Of a DNA stretch of 64,000 bases, positions 37,410 to 46,542 are shown piece by piece. Both the position numbers and the translations under genes were made by a program. The DNA is taken from contig JAITRC010000007.1 of assembly GCA_031288615.1 (NCBI GenBank), positions 10,529 through 74,528 on the forward strand. Reading direction: 5' to 3'. The stretch comes from Tannerellaceae bacterium. Its GTDB lineage: Bacteria > Bacteroidota > Bacteroidia > Bacteroidales > Tannerellaceae. A model generated the notes under the pieces. That model saw only the letters and a list, made by a program, of their open reading frames with translations, was not told the origin of the DNA and ran no database searches. Position 1 is the first letter of the stretch. Each line of letters starts with the position of its first letter.

Positions 37410-40400
37410 ATGAAAGTGAGGAAGGTGCTCTCTCGTTTTATTATACTTGCCGTCGGTTTGGCTGGCTGGGCGGCTCCTTTCGTATCTGCCGTTGAGGTCG
37501 CCGATGAGGATATTATCCGGATGGATATCCCTCAGGGTGAAGGAGAATTTGAAAAAGTACTCACTAAATGGGCGGAGGAATATACCCCCGAGCTCTTGTC
37601 TCACGTCAAGATTACCGGCTCGGTGCCGGCTGACGAACTCGCGTACCTTACTGACTATCTCCCCAATCTGGTCTATATTGACCTTGGAGAGCTAAAGCTC
37701 ACCCCGAAAGTGATCCCTTCCTATCTATTTGCAGACCAGCTTTCCTTGCAGCGCGTCATTATGCCCGATAGTGTCGAAACGATAGGCGTCGGTGCTTTCA
37801 AGGACTGCAAGAAGTTACAAAATATATCCTTGCCCCTGCTTTTGAAAACCATCCGAGATAGTGCCTTTTTTAGTTGCACCTCCCTCTCTGGTGCCTTGAA
37901 CTTGCCCGCGAATGTGGAACATATAGGCGCGAGTGCTTTCGAAAAGTGCACCAAGCTGACAAGCTTAACCCTAGGCGGTAAGGTGAAAAGCATCGGTGCC
38001 TATGCCTTTGCGGAGGACACCTCGCTCGGTAACGAGCTTTTATTGCCGGCCGGCCTGCGGGTCATAGCCCCGGGTACATTTTACCGGTGCGGATTTACCG
38101 GAACTTTACGCATTGCGGATTATGTCTCTGTCATTCAGGGCGATGACTTCCTTGCCACCGAAACTGGCGTGGCGTTGCCACAAGGAAAAGGTGCTTTTGA
38201 AGGCTGCACCCGCTTGCAGAAGATTGAACTCGGTGCCGGTATGCGGGAGATTGGGGCACGGGCGTTCTTCGGATGTATAGGCCTGACCGGCACACCCAAA
38301 TTGCCCGTAGGATTGAGTTATATCGGCCCCTCTGCTTTTGCAAACTGTACGGAAATTTCCCGCATAGAGTTGTCCCTGTATATGGCGGAATTTGGAACCT
38401 ATCATAATGGTGCACCAAGTGCCGCCACCGGTGCTTTTGCAGGGTGTACAAAGCTGGCTGAAGTAGTGATTGCCGACAATCTGGAGGCTATCGCCCCCTA
38501 CACCTTCTACGGGTGTAGCGCATTGGAATCCGTCACCGTGGGGAAGGCCTTGCGTGCTATTGGAGACTCGGCTTTCGCCCTTTGTCCGAAGCTCAACGGG
38601 AAGATATGGAAGTGTTGGAATGCCATACAGCTTGACGGCAAGGTGTTCGGGAATGCCATCGTCTCTTTCGAGAAACAATCTCCGGCTTCGCCTCAGGTCT
38701 TTTATGTCAAGCGCGATGGTAGTGATGACGATAGCGGGGATCAAGGGCACTCGTGGGCTACCGCCTACCGCTCTCTCGAAAAAGCCATCCAGGAAGGTGA
38801 GGCCGCTTCGGATGCCCATGTACGTATGGAATCAATTGGCTACACCGCCACCGCCGGCAGTATTCGCTTTTCGCAAGGCTCTCTGTCCCTCACAGGTGGT
38901 TACACCGGTGAAGAAGCGGACGGCCAAGGACCTTTGGGCAAACCCTCTTCGCTCAAAATGACCGCCCGCCCTGAGTTCTTCGGTGTACCCGCTCTGATTA
39001 TCGGTGACCCATCCAAATCCACTCCTGTGGAGGCCAACCTCAACAATATGGAAATCACCGGTGTTGAAACGCGGGGCTTTCTGATAGGCAAGTGGGAGAA
39101 CGCGACGCTCTCCGACGTAACCTTTAATGGTATAGCGGCGTTGACCGGAGCTTTCACCCTCAAGGGTAAAGTGAAAGTACATGAATCGTTCATCCTCCCC
39201 GGGGGCAATGTAACGCTGACCGACGCCGTAGTGAACGCCGATGCCCCTATCTGTGTCAGTAGTCTCGATGCTTGGGGCACCGTGACCTTTGATCTCCCCG
39301 TGTGGGACCCCGGTGTAGATCGGGTCGTCCTTTCTACTTGGGGTGAACGGCTTCCCGCACTCACCACCTTTCACGGTATTCTCAATGGCGGCACAAGGAT
39401 TGGACAGGGATTCTACTTCAAATGGGAAAGGGATGTCCGACTGGATGCCAATGGACAAGTAATCGAATGTGGGAGGCAGAGACACCTCGTAGCCGTTTCC
39501 TACGTCCCTGCAAACAAGTTGGAAATAACTTCCCCCAGTCCGTATCTGGCGCTTGGCGCTTCCGTACAGTTGGACTATAAGGTCTTTCCCGCCGCTTCCA
39601 CCCGCCCTGAGGTGACCTGGTTCTCTTCCGACACCTCTATTATTAAGGTGGATTCCATAACCGGCCTCGCCGCTTCTACCGGCAATAAACTCGGGTCGGT
39701 GGACATCTCCGCCATCTCTAAGTTTGATAATCAAATAATTGGACACTATTCCCTCGCGGTAATCTCTATTAAAACGGTCACCTCTTCCAGTAAGCTGATA
39801 CCCCTTGACAGCTCATTACGCATTCATGTGACTACAGAACCTTCGGGTATTGTGCAAGGGGATATATTCACTTGGGAAGTTACCGGCGACGGTAAGGCTT
39901 GGGTCAATTGGGTAGACGATGTCGCCGGCGGTGGCTATGAAGCGCATGGCGTACACCCCGGTGAGGTCTCTGTAAAAGTGGCTATTCGGGGCAATGAACC
40001 CTCCACCCTCTCCCTTGCAGGGCAAGGTGATTTTGTGGTCACCGGCATACACATTGAAAATGAAGGGAAAGACCGCCTTGGGATCAACCAAAAAACCTTG
40101 AAATTAGAGGCCTCCGTAACTCCACAAGTAGCTGGCGACTATGTACTTTGGACGAGCGATTCACTCCATGTAGCCGAGATTGACGAAAAAACAGGGGTGG
40201 TTACCCCCATCGCACCCGGTACAACGGTTATTACTGCCGCTCTCAGCAAAAATCGGATGGTCGCTACGCGCTACACCCTGCACGTCACCAACCTCGTAAT
40301 CAATTCACCGGCCACCAACAAAATACTTACCGGCTCCGCCTACCCCCTCTCCGCCAAGCTCGTCCCTAAAGAAGGTAAAGATACTCTCCTAGTCTGGCAG

Positions 40401-41801
40401 TCTTCCAATCCCGATGTCGCCACCGTTGACCCCATCACCGGTCTGATAACCGGTATCAGCCCCGGCGAGGTCACCATCTCCGCCTCTCTGCTCTCGCAAC
40501 CCGAAGACATCACCTCCTCCTCCGTGTTCGTGGTCGTGCAACGTCCCACCATCAACACCAAGCTGGCCGTCGATAGTTGCCTACAGCTCCCGCCGGATAT
40601 GTTCGTGCGGGGTATCCCCGAACAAGTAGAGTGGGTATCTTCTGATACCGACATCGCCGTGATTGACGAGAACTCCCGTGTCACAGGCCTTGCGCCCGGA
40701 CAGGTGATTCTCACCGGTACACTCATATCCGACCCCGCCATCGCTGTATCCTTCACCTTCCATGTCGTACGCCTGTCCATCATCCCCGGCGAACCTTTAT
40801 CCGTGCCCGTCAACGTACCCTTACAGTTGAACTATGTCGTGCTCCCTGAAAACGCACCCTCTTTGAACACCCTCCGCTGGTCAAGCTCCGATACCCTCGT
40901 AGCTAAGGTCGATTCTATCACAGGCCTGATCACCGCAGGAATTGTCAAAGGCTTCGCCGACATCACCCTCGCCTCTGCCGACAACCAGATCAGTGTCTCC
41001 GTACGCGTCACGGTCGTAGACCCCGTAAGCGGACTGTTTATTACCAGAAATAGGCATTTGATGGAAGTAGATGAGTCTTATGTACTTAACGTCTTGATGT
41101 ACCTTGATCCCGAGTCACCGCCCGTCTCCATCCCCGAACGTGAACTCAACTGGTTCAGTTCCGACCCCAGCATAGTCTCTGTATATTATGGTACCATCAC
41201 CGCCCTGAAAGCTGGTGGCCCCGTCCGTATTTACGCACAGACCACCGACGGACAGTTCACCTCCGACGGCTGTGAGGTCTCCGTCATGATTTTTGCCCAG
41301 GACATCATCTTCTCTGCACCCATACAGGTTGACCGTGGCAACCAATACCAGATTACCGCTACCGTCGTTCCTGCCAATGCGACCCTCCCAACCATCAAGT
41401 GGCGTATCGAAGATCCTTCCATCTTGACCAAAATCGACGAAACCGACCGCTCCTGCATCATACAAGGCGGCTTGCTGGGTGGGGGCACCAATATCTACAT
41501 TGAATCGGCCGACGGACGCGTCATTAAAACACATTACATCTCCGTTCGGCAGATTGCCAATGAACTCGACGAGGTGCTTGTCCCCGAACAAGTGGTCGCC
41601 TATCAACATGGCGCCTTGCACCTCACAGGCCTGAAGGGTGCCCATTGTGCACTTTTTGCCCTTACAGGGCACCTCAAGGCCAAGTTCCAAGTCAATGAAC
41701 ACGATGAGTATCAAACTATTGCGCTTCCTCAGGGTATTTATATCCTGCATACCCAAACTAAGGCTGGCGCCACCTCGCATCGCTTCGTGGTAAAACAATA
41801 A
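37410..41801 (+). CDS. giant BspA-like/Ig-like surface protein with T9SS-like C-terminal domain
   Basis: A 1463-residue exported protein. After a signal peptide (to about residue 26) come BspA-type LRR_5 repeats at residues about 97-417 (units such as IGVGAFKDCKKLQNISLP and IGASAFEKCTKLTSLTL). A beta-helix-like section opens with VKRDGSDDD...SWATAYRSLEKAI near residue 430. About seven Big_2-type Ig-like repeats span residues about 700-1380 (VTWFSSDTSI, LVWQSSNPDVATVDPITGLI, and so on). The end (about 1395-1463; HCALFALTGHLKAKF...PQGIYILHTQT...HRFVVK) resembles a T9SS sorting domain. Likely a cell-surface adhesin. The leuB gene starts 6 nt later. C-ending codons become more frequent toward the 3' end. 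Confidence 0.87.
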   Translation: MKVRKVLSRFIILAVGLAGWAAPFVSAVEVADEDIIRMDIPQGEGEFEKVLTKWAEEYTPELLSHVKITGSVPADELAYLTDYLPNLVYIDLGELKLTPKVIPSYLFADQLSLQRVIMPDSVETIGVGAFKDCKKLQNISLPLLLKTIRDSAFFSCTSLSGALNLPANVEHIGASAFEKCTKLTSLTLGGKVKSIGAYAFAEDTSLGNELLLPAGLRVIAPGTFYRCGFTGTLRIADYVSVIQGDDFLATETGVALPQGKGAFEGCTRLQKIELGAGMREIGARAFFGCIGLTGTPKLPVGLSYIGPSAFANCTEISRIELSLYMAEFGTYHNGAPSAATGAFAGCTKLAEVVIADNLEAIAPYTFYGCSALESVTVGKALRAIGDSAFALCPKLNGKIWKCWNAIQLDGKVFGNAIVSFEKQSPASPQVFYVKRDGSDDDSGDQGHSWATAYRSLEKAIQEGEAASDAHVRMESIGYTATAGSIRFSQGSLSLTGGYTGEEADGQGPLGKPSSLKMTARPEFFGVPALIIGDPSKSTPVEANLNNMEITGVETRGFLIGKWENATLSDVTFNGIAALTGAFTLKGKVKVHESFILPGGNVTLTDAVVNADAPICVSSLDAWGTVTFDLPVWDPGVDRVVLSTWGERLPALTTFHGILNGGTRIGQGFYFKWERDVRLDANGQVIECGRQRHLVAVSYVPANKLEITSPSPYLALGASVQLDYKVFPAASTRPEVTWFSSDTSIIKVDSITGLAASTGNKLGSVDISAISKFDNQIIGHYSLAVISIKTVTSSSKLIPLDSSLRIHVTTEPSGIVQGDIFTWEVTGDGKAWVNWVDDVAGGGYEAHGVHPGEVSVKVAIRGNEPSTLSLAGQGDFVVTGIHIENEGKDRLGINQKTLKLEASVTPQVAGDYVLWTSDSLHVAEIDEKTGVVTPIAPGTTVITAALSKNRMVATRYTLHVTNLVINSPATNKILTGSAYPLSAKLVPKEGKDTLLVWQSSNPDVATVDPITGLITGISPGEVTISASLLSQPEDITSSSVFVVVQRPTINTKLAVDSCLQLPPDMFVRGIPEQVEWVSSDTDIAVIDENSRVTGLAPGQVILTGTLISDPAIAVSFTFHVVRLSIIPGEPLSVPVNVPLQLNYVVLPENAPSLNTLRWSSSDTLVAKVDSITGLITAGIVKGFADITLASADNQISVSVRVTVVDPVSGLFITRNRHLMEVDESYVLNVLMYLDPESPPVSIPERELNWFSSDPSIVSVYYGTITALKAGGPVRIYAQTTDGQFTSDGCEVSVMIFAQDIIFSAPIQVDRGNQYQITATVVPANATLPTIKWRIEDPSILTKIDETDRSCIIQGGLLGGGTNIYIESADGRVIKTHYISVRQIANELDEVLVPEQVVAYQHGALHLTGLKGAHCALFALTGHLKAKFQVNEHDEYQTIALPQGIYILHTQTKAGATSHRFVVKQ

Positions 41802-41807
41802 CAGTAC

Positions 41808-42878
41808 ATGGAATTAAATATCGCTGTGCTGCCCGGTGACGGTATCGGGCCTGAGATTGTTGAGCAAGGAATGAAGGTTATCCGTGCGGTCTGCCGCAAG
41901 CAAAACCACGTCTTGCACGAACAGTCCGCCCTCGTCGGAGCTATTGCCATTAAGGAAACCGGCTCTCCTTACCCCGACGCCACCCACGACCTTTGTATGC
42001 AGAGCGACGCCGTCTTCTTTGGTGCCATCGGCTCTCCGGAGTATGACAACAACCCCACCGCCAAGGTACGCCCCGAACAGGGGCTTCTCGCCATGCGCAA
42101 AAAGCTGGGCTTGTATGCCAATATACGTCCTGTCTCCACCTTCCCCACCCTCATCCATAAGTCCCCACTTCGTCCCGACCTCGTCGCTGGCGCAGACCTC
42201 ATCTGTATCCGTGAACTCACAGGCGGTATCTACTTCGGACGGCCGCAGGGCAGAAGTGAAGACGGTGAAACCGCTTACGACACCTGTGTCTACACCCGTG
42301 AAGAGATCACCCGTATTCTGCACCTAGCCTGTGGCTATGCCCGTAACCGTCGCAAGAAGCTGACCGTCGTCGATAAGGCCAATGTCTTGGCCACCTCACG
42401 CCTCTGGAGGCAGACTGCTCAGGCGGTGGTTGCCGACTATCCCGACCTTCACGTCGACTATATGTTCGTCGACAATGCCGCCATGCGGCTCATTCAAAGC
42501 CCTGCGGATTTCGATGTCATTGTCACCGAAAATATGTTTGGCGACATCCTCACCGACGAAGCCTCTGTCATCACCGGCTCACTCGGCATGCTCCCGTCCG
42601 CTTCCATCGGCATACACACCTCTGTCTTTGAACCCATTCACGGGTCTTTCCCCCAGGCTGCAGGCAAGAACATCGCCAATCCGTTGGCCACCATCCTCTC
42701 CGCCGCACTTATGTTCGACTACGCCTTCAAGCTCTCCCGCGAGGCCGACCTCATCCGTCAGGCTGTTGACGCCGCCATTGCTGCCAACGTCGTCACCTCC
42801 GACATCGCCCCTGCTTCCATCACCCCCGCCTCCACCTCCCTCGTCGGCGATTTCATCGCCTCCCACCTCCTCTCCTAA
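41808..42878 (+). CDS. leuB: 3-isopropylmalate dehydrogenase
   Basis: A 356-residue enzyme that oxidatively decarboxylates 3-isopropylmalate in leucine synthesis. Signatures: [30 protein letters not shown], the substrate block [16 protein letters not shown], and [28 protein letters not shown] with the metal-binding aspartates. [15 protein letters not shown] is the NAD-binding end. No other leu genes are adjacent. Codons end strongly in C. The stop overlaps the stop of the convergent Imm17-like gene. Confidence 0.95.
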   Translation: MELNIAVLPGDGIGPEIVEQGMKVIRAVCRKQNHVLHEQSALVGAIAIKETGSPYPDATHDLCMQSDAVFFGAIGSPEYDNNPTAKVRPEQGLLAMRKKLGLYANIRPVSTFPTLIHKSPLRPDLVAGADLICIRELTGGIYFGRPQGRSEDGETAYDTCVYTREEITRILHLACGYARNRRKKLTVVDKANVLATSRLWRQTAQAVVADYPDLHVDYMFVDNAAMRLIQSPADFDVIVTENMFGDILTDEASVITGSLGMLPSASIGIHTSVFEPIHGSFPQAAGKNIANPLATILSAALMFDYAFKLSREADLIRQAVDAAIAANVVTSDIAPASITPASTSLVGDFIASHLLS

Positions 42879-43102
42879 CGCCCCTGCCAATCCATAAAAA
42901 TCGCTATTGCGCAACCCACGAACGCCATGCCCACCACCACATAGAACACCCGCGCCCCCTTCCGCCCCAGGTGCCGCACAAAAAATAGCGCACTCCCCGT
43001 TTGGAAAAACCAACCCATATTAACTACACCCGCCACCACAGACAATACACCAAGTGAAAAAAATAGAAATAGTACGAAATAATCAGACGCTCCCATACCC
43101 AC
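42875..43102 (-). CDS. two-helix membrane protein, Imm17-like
   Basis: A 75-residue protein with two hydrophobic helices (about 8-30 and 52-70) separated by [19 protein letters not shown]. From memory this loop, with its R-x-GAR-x-FY core, resembles the Imm17 immunity-protein family, but no toxin gene is nearby, so an immunity role is not supported by context. It lies 6 nt after tsaE and is probably the last gene of the pgk-tsaE operon. It could also be a housekeeping small membrane protein of Bacteroidales. Confidence 0.65.
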   Translation of the reverse strand: MGMGASDYFVLFLFFSLGVLSVVAGVVNMGWFFQTGSALFFVRHLGRKGARVFYVVVGMAFVGCAIAIFMDWQGR

Positions 43103-43108
43103 TCTCTT

Positions 43109-43513
43109 CTAACCAATTTTAAACCGCCGACTACCGTCTTCCTCTTCCCGAATATACACCCGCACCGTATCTACCGGCAGCAGCGATGCGACTCTCTCCG
43201 GCCATTCCACCAGACACAGTGCTCCGCTGTCAAAGTACTCCCACACCCCCAGCCGCTCCGCTTCTTCAGCGTCTTTAATGCGGTAGAAGTCAAAGTGGTA
43301 CACCACCTCCCCCGTACACGCTATCCGGTATGTATTGATCAGCGAGAACGTAGGGCTATTCACCCTACCCTCCACGCCCCAACGCCTGCACAGTCGTCCT
43401 ATCGTCGTTGTCTTCCCAGACCCCATTTCCCCATAGAACGCCACCACCCGCCTCCCTTCCTTCCCCAGCAGAGCCTCCAGCTCCTCTGCCAGCCGCCTCA
43501 GCTCCGCCTCCAT
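43109..43513 (-). CDS. tsaE: tRNA threonylcarbamoyladenosine synthesis ATPase TsaE
   Basis: A 134-residue P-loop protein of the t6A37 tRNA modification complex. Walker A GEMGSGKTTTI lies at residues about 28-38, followed by the family blocks VNSPTFSLINTY, HFDFYRIKDAEEAERLG and LVEWPERV. The length is normal. It is 14 nt downstream of pgk and 6 nt upstream of the Imm17-like gene on the - strand. Codons end mainly in G, opposite to the C-ending + genes around it. Confidence 0.93.
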   Translation of the reverse strand: MEAELRRLAEELEALLGKEGRRVVAFYGEMGSGKTTTIGRLCRRWGVEGRVNSPTFSLINTYRIACTGEVVYHFDFYRIKDAEEAERLGVWEYFDSGALCLVEWPERVASLLPVDTVRVYIREEEDGSRRFKIG

Positions 43514-43527
43514 TCCACTTCCGCCGC

Positions 43528-44787
43528 TTACTTCTCTATCGCCGCTATGCCTGGCAGCTCCTTCCCTTCTATGGCTTCCAGCAACGCACCTCCACCTGTA
43601 GAGACGTACGACACCTTATCCGCCAGCTTAAATTTGTTAATGCATGCCACCGAGTCCCCGCCTCCCACTAACGAGAACGCACCTCCCTTCGTCGCTTCCA
43701 CTATCGCTTCTGCCACTGACAGAGAGCCATGTGTAAAATTCTCAAATTCGAACACCCCCGTCGGCCCATTCCACAAGATCGTCTTCGACGCTTTGATCAC
43801 CTCCGCGTACAGCTTCTCTGTCTTCGGACCCACGTCCAGACCCTCCCATCCGTCGGGTATCTTATCTACGTCGCAAAAATCCGTCTTCGCCTCATTACTG
43901 AAGTTGTCCGCTATCTTCGCATCCACCGCCAGCACCAGCTTTACCCCCTTCGCCGCTGCCTTCTTCTTCAGTTCCAGTGCCAGCTCCAATTTATCATTTT
44001 CTACAATCGAGTTCCCTATCTTCCCACCTTCTGCTTTCGTGAACGTATACGTCATCCCTCCCGTGATGATCAGGTTATCCACCTTATCCAGCAGGTTCTC
44101 TATAATCTCTATCTTCGATGAGACTTTCGACCCACCCATGATCGCCGTGAACGGACGCGCTATATCGTCCAGCACTCGCTTCACCGCCTTCACCTCATTC
44201 TCCATCAGGTACCCGAACAGTTTCTTGTCTGCACCGAAGTACTCCGCCATGATTGCCGTCGACGCGTGTGCACGGTGCGCCGTCCCGAACGCGTCATTCA
44301 CGTATACATCCGCGTACGACGCCAGCTTCTTCGCAAACTCCTTTTGTTTCTCTTTCAGTGCCTTCTTCGCCGCCTTTTTCTCGTCGTCTGTGGCGCCTTC
44401 CGGCACATCCCTGGGCTTCCCTTCCTCTTCTGCATAGAATCGCAGGTTCTCCAGCAGCAACACTTCCCCCGCACCCAGCTTACTTATTTTCGCCTCCGTC
44501 GCTGCACCCATGCAGTCTTCCGTAAAGCCTACCGGCACACCCAATAACTCCGCCAGTGGCGTCACCAACGGCCTCAGTGAGTATTTCTCCGTCACCCCCT
44601 TCGGCCGACCCAAATGCGACCCAATGATCACACTCCCTCCGTCGCTAAGGATTTTCTTCAGCGTCGGCAGTGCTGCACGCATCCGCGTATCATCCGTAAT
44701 CTTCATGTGTTCATCTAACGGTACATTAAAATCTACCCGCACGAACACTTTCTTCCCTGAAAAATCATAATTACCAAGTGTCTTCAT
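43528..44787 (-). CDS. pgk: phosphoglycerate kinase
   Basis: A 419-residue glycolytic kinase making ATP from 1,3-bisphosphoglycerate. Signatures: [15 protein letters not shown] (residues about 11-25), SHLGRPKG, the [13 protein letters not shown] block, [15 protein letters not shown], and the C-terminal [11 protein letters not shown] and [12 protein letters not shown] nucleotide-binding loops. The ATG at 44787 gives the normal N terminus; the longer frame is artefactual and crosses the promoter. First gene of the pgk-tsaE operon. Confidence 0.96.
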   Translation of the reverse strand: MKTLGNYDFSGKKVFVRVDFNVPLDEHMKITDDTRMRAALPTLKKILSDGGSVIIGSHLGRPKGVTEKYSLRPLVTPLAELLGVPVGFTEDCMGAATEAKISKLGAGEVLLLENLRFYAEEEGKPRDVPEGATDDEKKAAKKALKEKQKEFAKKLASYADVYVNDAFGTAHRAHASTAIMAEYFGADKKLFGYLMENEVKAVKRVLDDIARPFTAIMGGSKVSSKIEIIENLLDKVDNLIITGGMTYTFTKAEGGKIGNSIVENDKLELALELKKKAAAKGVKLVLAVDAKIADNFSNEAKTDFCDVDKIPDGWEGLDVGPKTEKLYAEVIKASKTILWNGPTGVFEFENFTHGSLSVAEAIVEATKGGAFSLVGGGDSVACINKFKLADKVSYVSTGGGALLEAIEGKELPGIAAIEK

Positions 44788-44833
44788 ACCTTGTTGTTTA
44801 TTTGAGAAACCCTTTTTCTTTTTTTTTGCTCCG

Positions 44834-44841
44834 CAAAGGTA
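44834..44841 (-). promoter_or_regulatory. -7 element of pgk
   Basis: CAAAGGTA on + reads TACCTTTG on -, 46 nt before the pgk ATG. It diverges from the + element at 44860-44867. Confidence 0.6.
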
Positions 44842-44853
44842 GGGAAAGAAATC

Positions 44854-44930
44854 ATGACCTACCTTTGTCCCATGCATAGAATGTCCGTGTATCTTCTCTT
44901 TTTCTTTTGCCTGCACACCTCCCTCTTGGC
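44854..44930 (+). repeat. 77-bp direct repeat, left copy
   Basis: Matches 46718-46794 with two mismatches. It covers a TACCTTTG promoter element (44860-44867) and the signal-peptide codons of the barrel-like gene at 46736. The copies bracket a 1.86-kb accessory insert. Confidence 0.9.
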
Positions 44931-44952
44931 TACACCTCCTCTTCCGCCTTAA
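44872..44952 (+). pseudogene. truncated copy of the barrel-like gene (signal peptide only)
   Basis: A 26-codon open frame, [20 protein letters not shown] then six residues and TAA. It repeats the start of the gene at 46736, then jumps to a 13-bp piece (44938-44950) that matches 46877-46889, implying an internal deletion. The promoter element is intact 4 nt upstream, so a short secreted peptide could still be made; more likely it is a decayed duplicate. Confidence 0.75.
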
Positions 44953-44991
44953 TTCTTAACTACTTCGTAATACTTTTTGTTAAACATCTGT

Positions 44992-45023
44992 AACGCGAAC
45001 CGAATATCAACGCGAACCGAATA
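44992..45023 (+). repeat. 15-bp tandem direct repeat
   Basis: AACGCGAACCGAATA occurs at 44992-45006 and 45009-45023 in the stretch between the pseudogene and the lipoprotein gene. A TACTTTCG string, a possible weak -7 element, overlaps the end of the second copy. Apart from the repeat copy, the pseudogene and these items, I see nothing else between pgk and 45107. Confidence 0.7.
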
Positions 45024-45106
45024 CTTTCGCCCCGGTTCCGCAGGTGCGGAGTCGTCACACAAAACAGAATGGTCATGCGTACGTGGGGAGATAAAAAATT
45101 GATGTC

Positions 45107-45589
45107 ATGCGAAGTAGGGTTGTTACATTAGTGCTTACCGTACTCTGCCCAGTCTTGCTATGCTCCTGTAGCTGGTTCCAAGACCAAGAAGAGGAGCGGG
45201 AGTTACGGGATTTTTACCTTCAGCAATTCCGTGATCCTGAGTTGGTTGGGTGGTGGAAAGCACTCTACCTGTACGAACCGGAAAAAGCGGAGCGTAGAGC
45301 GTATCGGCAATATACAGCAGAGGGGATTACACGGAATTATACTTATACAGATGTTGGGGATTTTGCCGGTAAGTATACAGCAGGTGGGGAGCTGTATTGG
45401 TATACTAAATCGGATACCTTAATGACGTATCGATATAGCTCTTCATGGTTTTATGGTTCAACTGAAAGTAGTACCAACTATTTTATTCGAAATGATTCGT
45501 TATACTTTTCCGACGGTTTGTCTTCGGACAAGTTTATGGTGAGGTATGTCCGGAGTGAGGCACTTCCGGCAGACTCAATCGGCGGGTAA
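45107..45589 (+). CDS. small predicted lipoprotein
   Basis: A 160-residue protein with an N-terminal hydrophobic stretch and a lipobox-like LLCSC (Cys near 19-21). The rest is rich in Tyr, Ser and Trp with alternating strands (GELYWYTKSDTLMTYRY), consistent with a small beta barrel or lipocalin-like fold. I recognise no family. It lies inside the insert bounded by the 77-bp repeats and is followed by the first 60-bp terminator repeat. Its codons (many ending in A, T or G) differ from the C-ending + genes nearby, a hint of separate origin. Confidence 0.65.
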   Translation: MRSRVVTLVLTVLCPVLLCSCSWFQDQEEERELRDFYLQQFRDPELVGWWKALYLYEPEKAERRAYRQYTAEGITRNYTYTDVGDFAGKYTAGGELYWYTKSDTLMTYRYSSSWFYGSTESSTNYFIRNDSLYFSDGLSSDKFMVRYVRSEALPADSIGG

Positions 45590-45610
45590 TCCATTGAGAA
45601 TGACGTGACT

Positions 45611-45670
45611 AACCTACTTAGAGAGGCCGTTGTAAGAGACGGCCTCTCTTATTTAAGTGAAAACGTGAAG
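45611..45670 (+). terminator. 60-bp terminator-like repeat, copy 1
   Basis: An 11-bp perfect stem, AGAGAGGCCGT (45620-45630) with ACGGCCTCTCT (45639-45649), 8-nt loop, then TTATTTAAG. The surrounding 60 bp are identical to 46152-46211. It lies 21 nt after the lipoprotein stop. Confidence 0.85.
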
Positions 45671-45717
45671 GCGGAATACTCAAAACTTTTCTTGCGAAAT
45701 TTTTGCAGTTCAATTAG

Positions 45718-46002
45718 ATGCACTACCTTCGCGACGTGAAAGCAAGTAAACCTCACGCCAAGCGTCAAAAGCTTAGCAAAGCCCGTAAGGAGTACCTCAG
45801 CAAGCTCTTCGCCGATTACTCCAAGGCCGCCTTTACCGTTCTGGTCATAGGTGGCATCGCCGCTTATTTCCTCAAGCCGGGGGAAGTCTCCCTCACGGAT
45901 ATTATCTCTGCCATCGCCCTGGGTTTGATTATAGCCGTTTCGTTGGGCTACGCGGGATATCGATTAACCTCTAAAGATAACGACAATGACAGGACTGACT
46001 AG
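45718..46002 (+). CDS. small membrane protein A1 of the A-B cassette
   Basis: A 94-residue protein with a basic N terminus (residues 1-32), two hydrophobic helices (about 37-52 and 60-80) and a C-terminal polar tail SKDNDNDRTD. The YSKAAFTVLVIGG segment at the first helix recurs in A2 (YAKAAFTVVFLG), A4 (YSKGAFNIPVLGG) and more weakly A3. It overlaps the B1 gene by 17 nt in another frame. Only a weak -7-like AATTTTTG (45698-45705) is visible upstream. Function unknown; from memory the layout resembles small two-helix Bacteroidales proteins such as DUF6722. Confidence 0.75.
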   Translation: MHYLRDVKASKPHAKRQKLSKARKEYLSKLFADYSKAAFTVLVIGGIAAYFLKPGEVSLTDIISAIALGLIIAVSLGYAGYRLTSKDNDNDRTD

Positions 46003-46132
46003 TGCCGGTTGGCTTGCGATTTCGGTGCTTGGGCCGATTGCGGTGGCGGCGATCGTCTTCATCATCTACCTCAATTCCAAACGGGGTAAGCAGTGGCTCG
46101 GTGAAATAGAATACGACGACGAAGACGAATAA
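45986..46132 (+). CDS. small membrane protein B1 of the A-B cassette
   Basis: A 48-residue protein with one hydrophobic helix (about 9-30), then NSKRGKQWLGE and a very acidic end (EIEYDDEDE). It begins inside A1, so the pair is translationally coupled. The R-G-K-Q-W-L motif right after the helix recurs at the same place in B2 (GKRW), B3 (GQKWL) and B4 (GKRWL). Function unknown. Confidence 0.75.
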   Translation: MTGLTSAGWLAISVLGPIAVAAIVFIIYLNSKRGKQWLGEIEYDDEDE

Positions 46133-46151
46133 ATGGCGTCGTAGCTCCCTT

Positions 46152-46211
46152 AACCTACTTAGAGAGGCCGTTGTAAGAGACGGCCTCTCTTATTTAAGTG
46201 AAAACGTGAAG
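46152..46211 (+). terminator. 60-bp terminator-like repeat, copy 2
   Basis: Identical to 45611-45670, including the 11-bp stem and the TATTTAAG tail. It lies 20 nt after the B1 stop and just before the promoter of cassette 2. Confidence 0.85.
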
Positions 46212-46247
46212 AAAGGAAATGGTTAAGTGATTCTTGGGGGAAAGCAT

Positions 46248-46255
46248 TACCTTTG
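46248..46255 (+). promoter_or_regulatory. -7 element directly before A2
   Basis: TACCTTTG ends 4 nt before the A2 ATG at 46260, so the transcript should be leaderless or nearly so. Confidence 0.65.
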
Positions 46256-46259
46256 CAAC

Positions 46260-46541
46260 ATGAACGCGATCACCAAGGGACCTATACTCCGTACGAAGTT
46301 TACCGTCAGGGGGCGTCGGGAGAAGCTCGGCGAGCTGTTCTTTACCTACGCCAAGGCGGCTTTCACGGTGGTGTTCTTGGGGTCTCTTATGTTTTCCTTC
46401 GGTAAGGAGGGCGGTTTGGGATTGAAAGAAACGTGGCCGATGGTGGCGTTAGGGGGCGGGATGACAGTGATCTTTGCAACAGCGGGATACCTGATAACGC
46501 CAAAGGATAAAGAAGATATAGATACATTAAAAGGAGAATAA
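46260..46541 (+). CDS. small membrane protein A2 of the A-B cassette
   Basis: A 93-residue paralogue of A1 with a basic N terminus, LFFTYAKAAFTVVFLGSL at the first helix (about 27-44), a second helix near 57-76 and a charged tail ITPKDKEDIDTLKGE. The ATG at 46260 was chosen over one at 46227 because the latter lies upstream of the -7 element and because the shorter form aligns end to end with A1. B2 follows 1 nt after the stop. Confidence 0.78.
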   Translation: MNAITKGPILRTKFTVRGRREKLGELFFTYAKAAFTVVFLGSLMFSFGKEGGLGLKETWPMVALGGGMTVIFATAGYLITPKDKEDIDTLKGE

Positions 46542-46542
46542 G

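Noticed and set aside
42875..43102. Toxin-immunity locus at the Imm17-like gene
   Set aside because: The neighbours are leuB, tsaE and pgk; there is no toxin or secretion gene nearby.
44992..45023. Iteron-type replication origin
   Set aside because: Only two short direct repeats are present, with no replication initiator gene or AT-rich melting region.
45698..45705. -7 element for A1 (AATTTTTG)
   Set aside because: The first base of the TAnnTTTG consensus is missing and spacing to the ATG (12 nt) differs from the other A genes, so it was not listed as a promoter.
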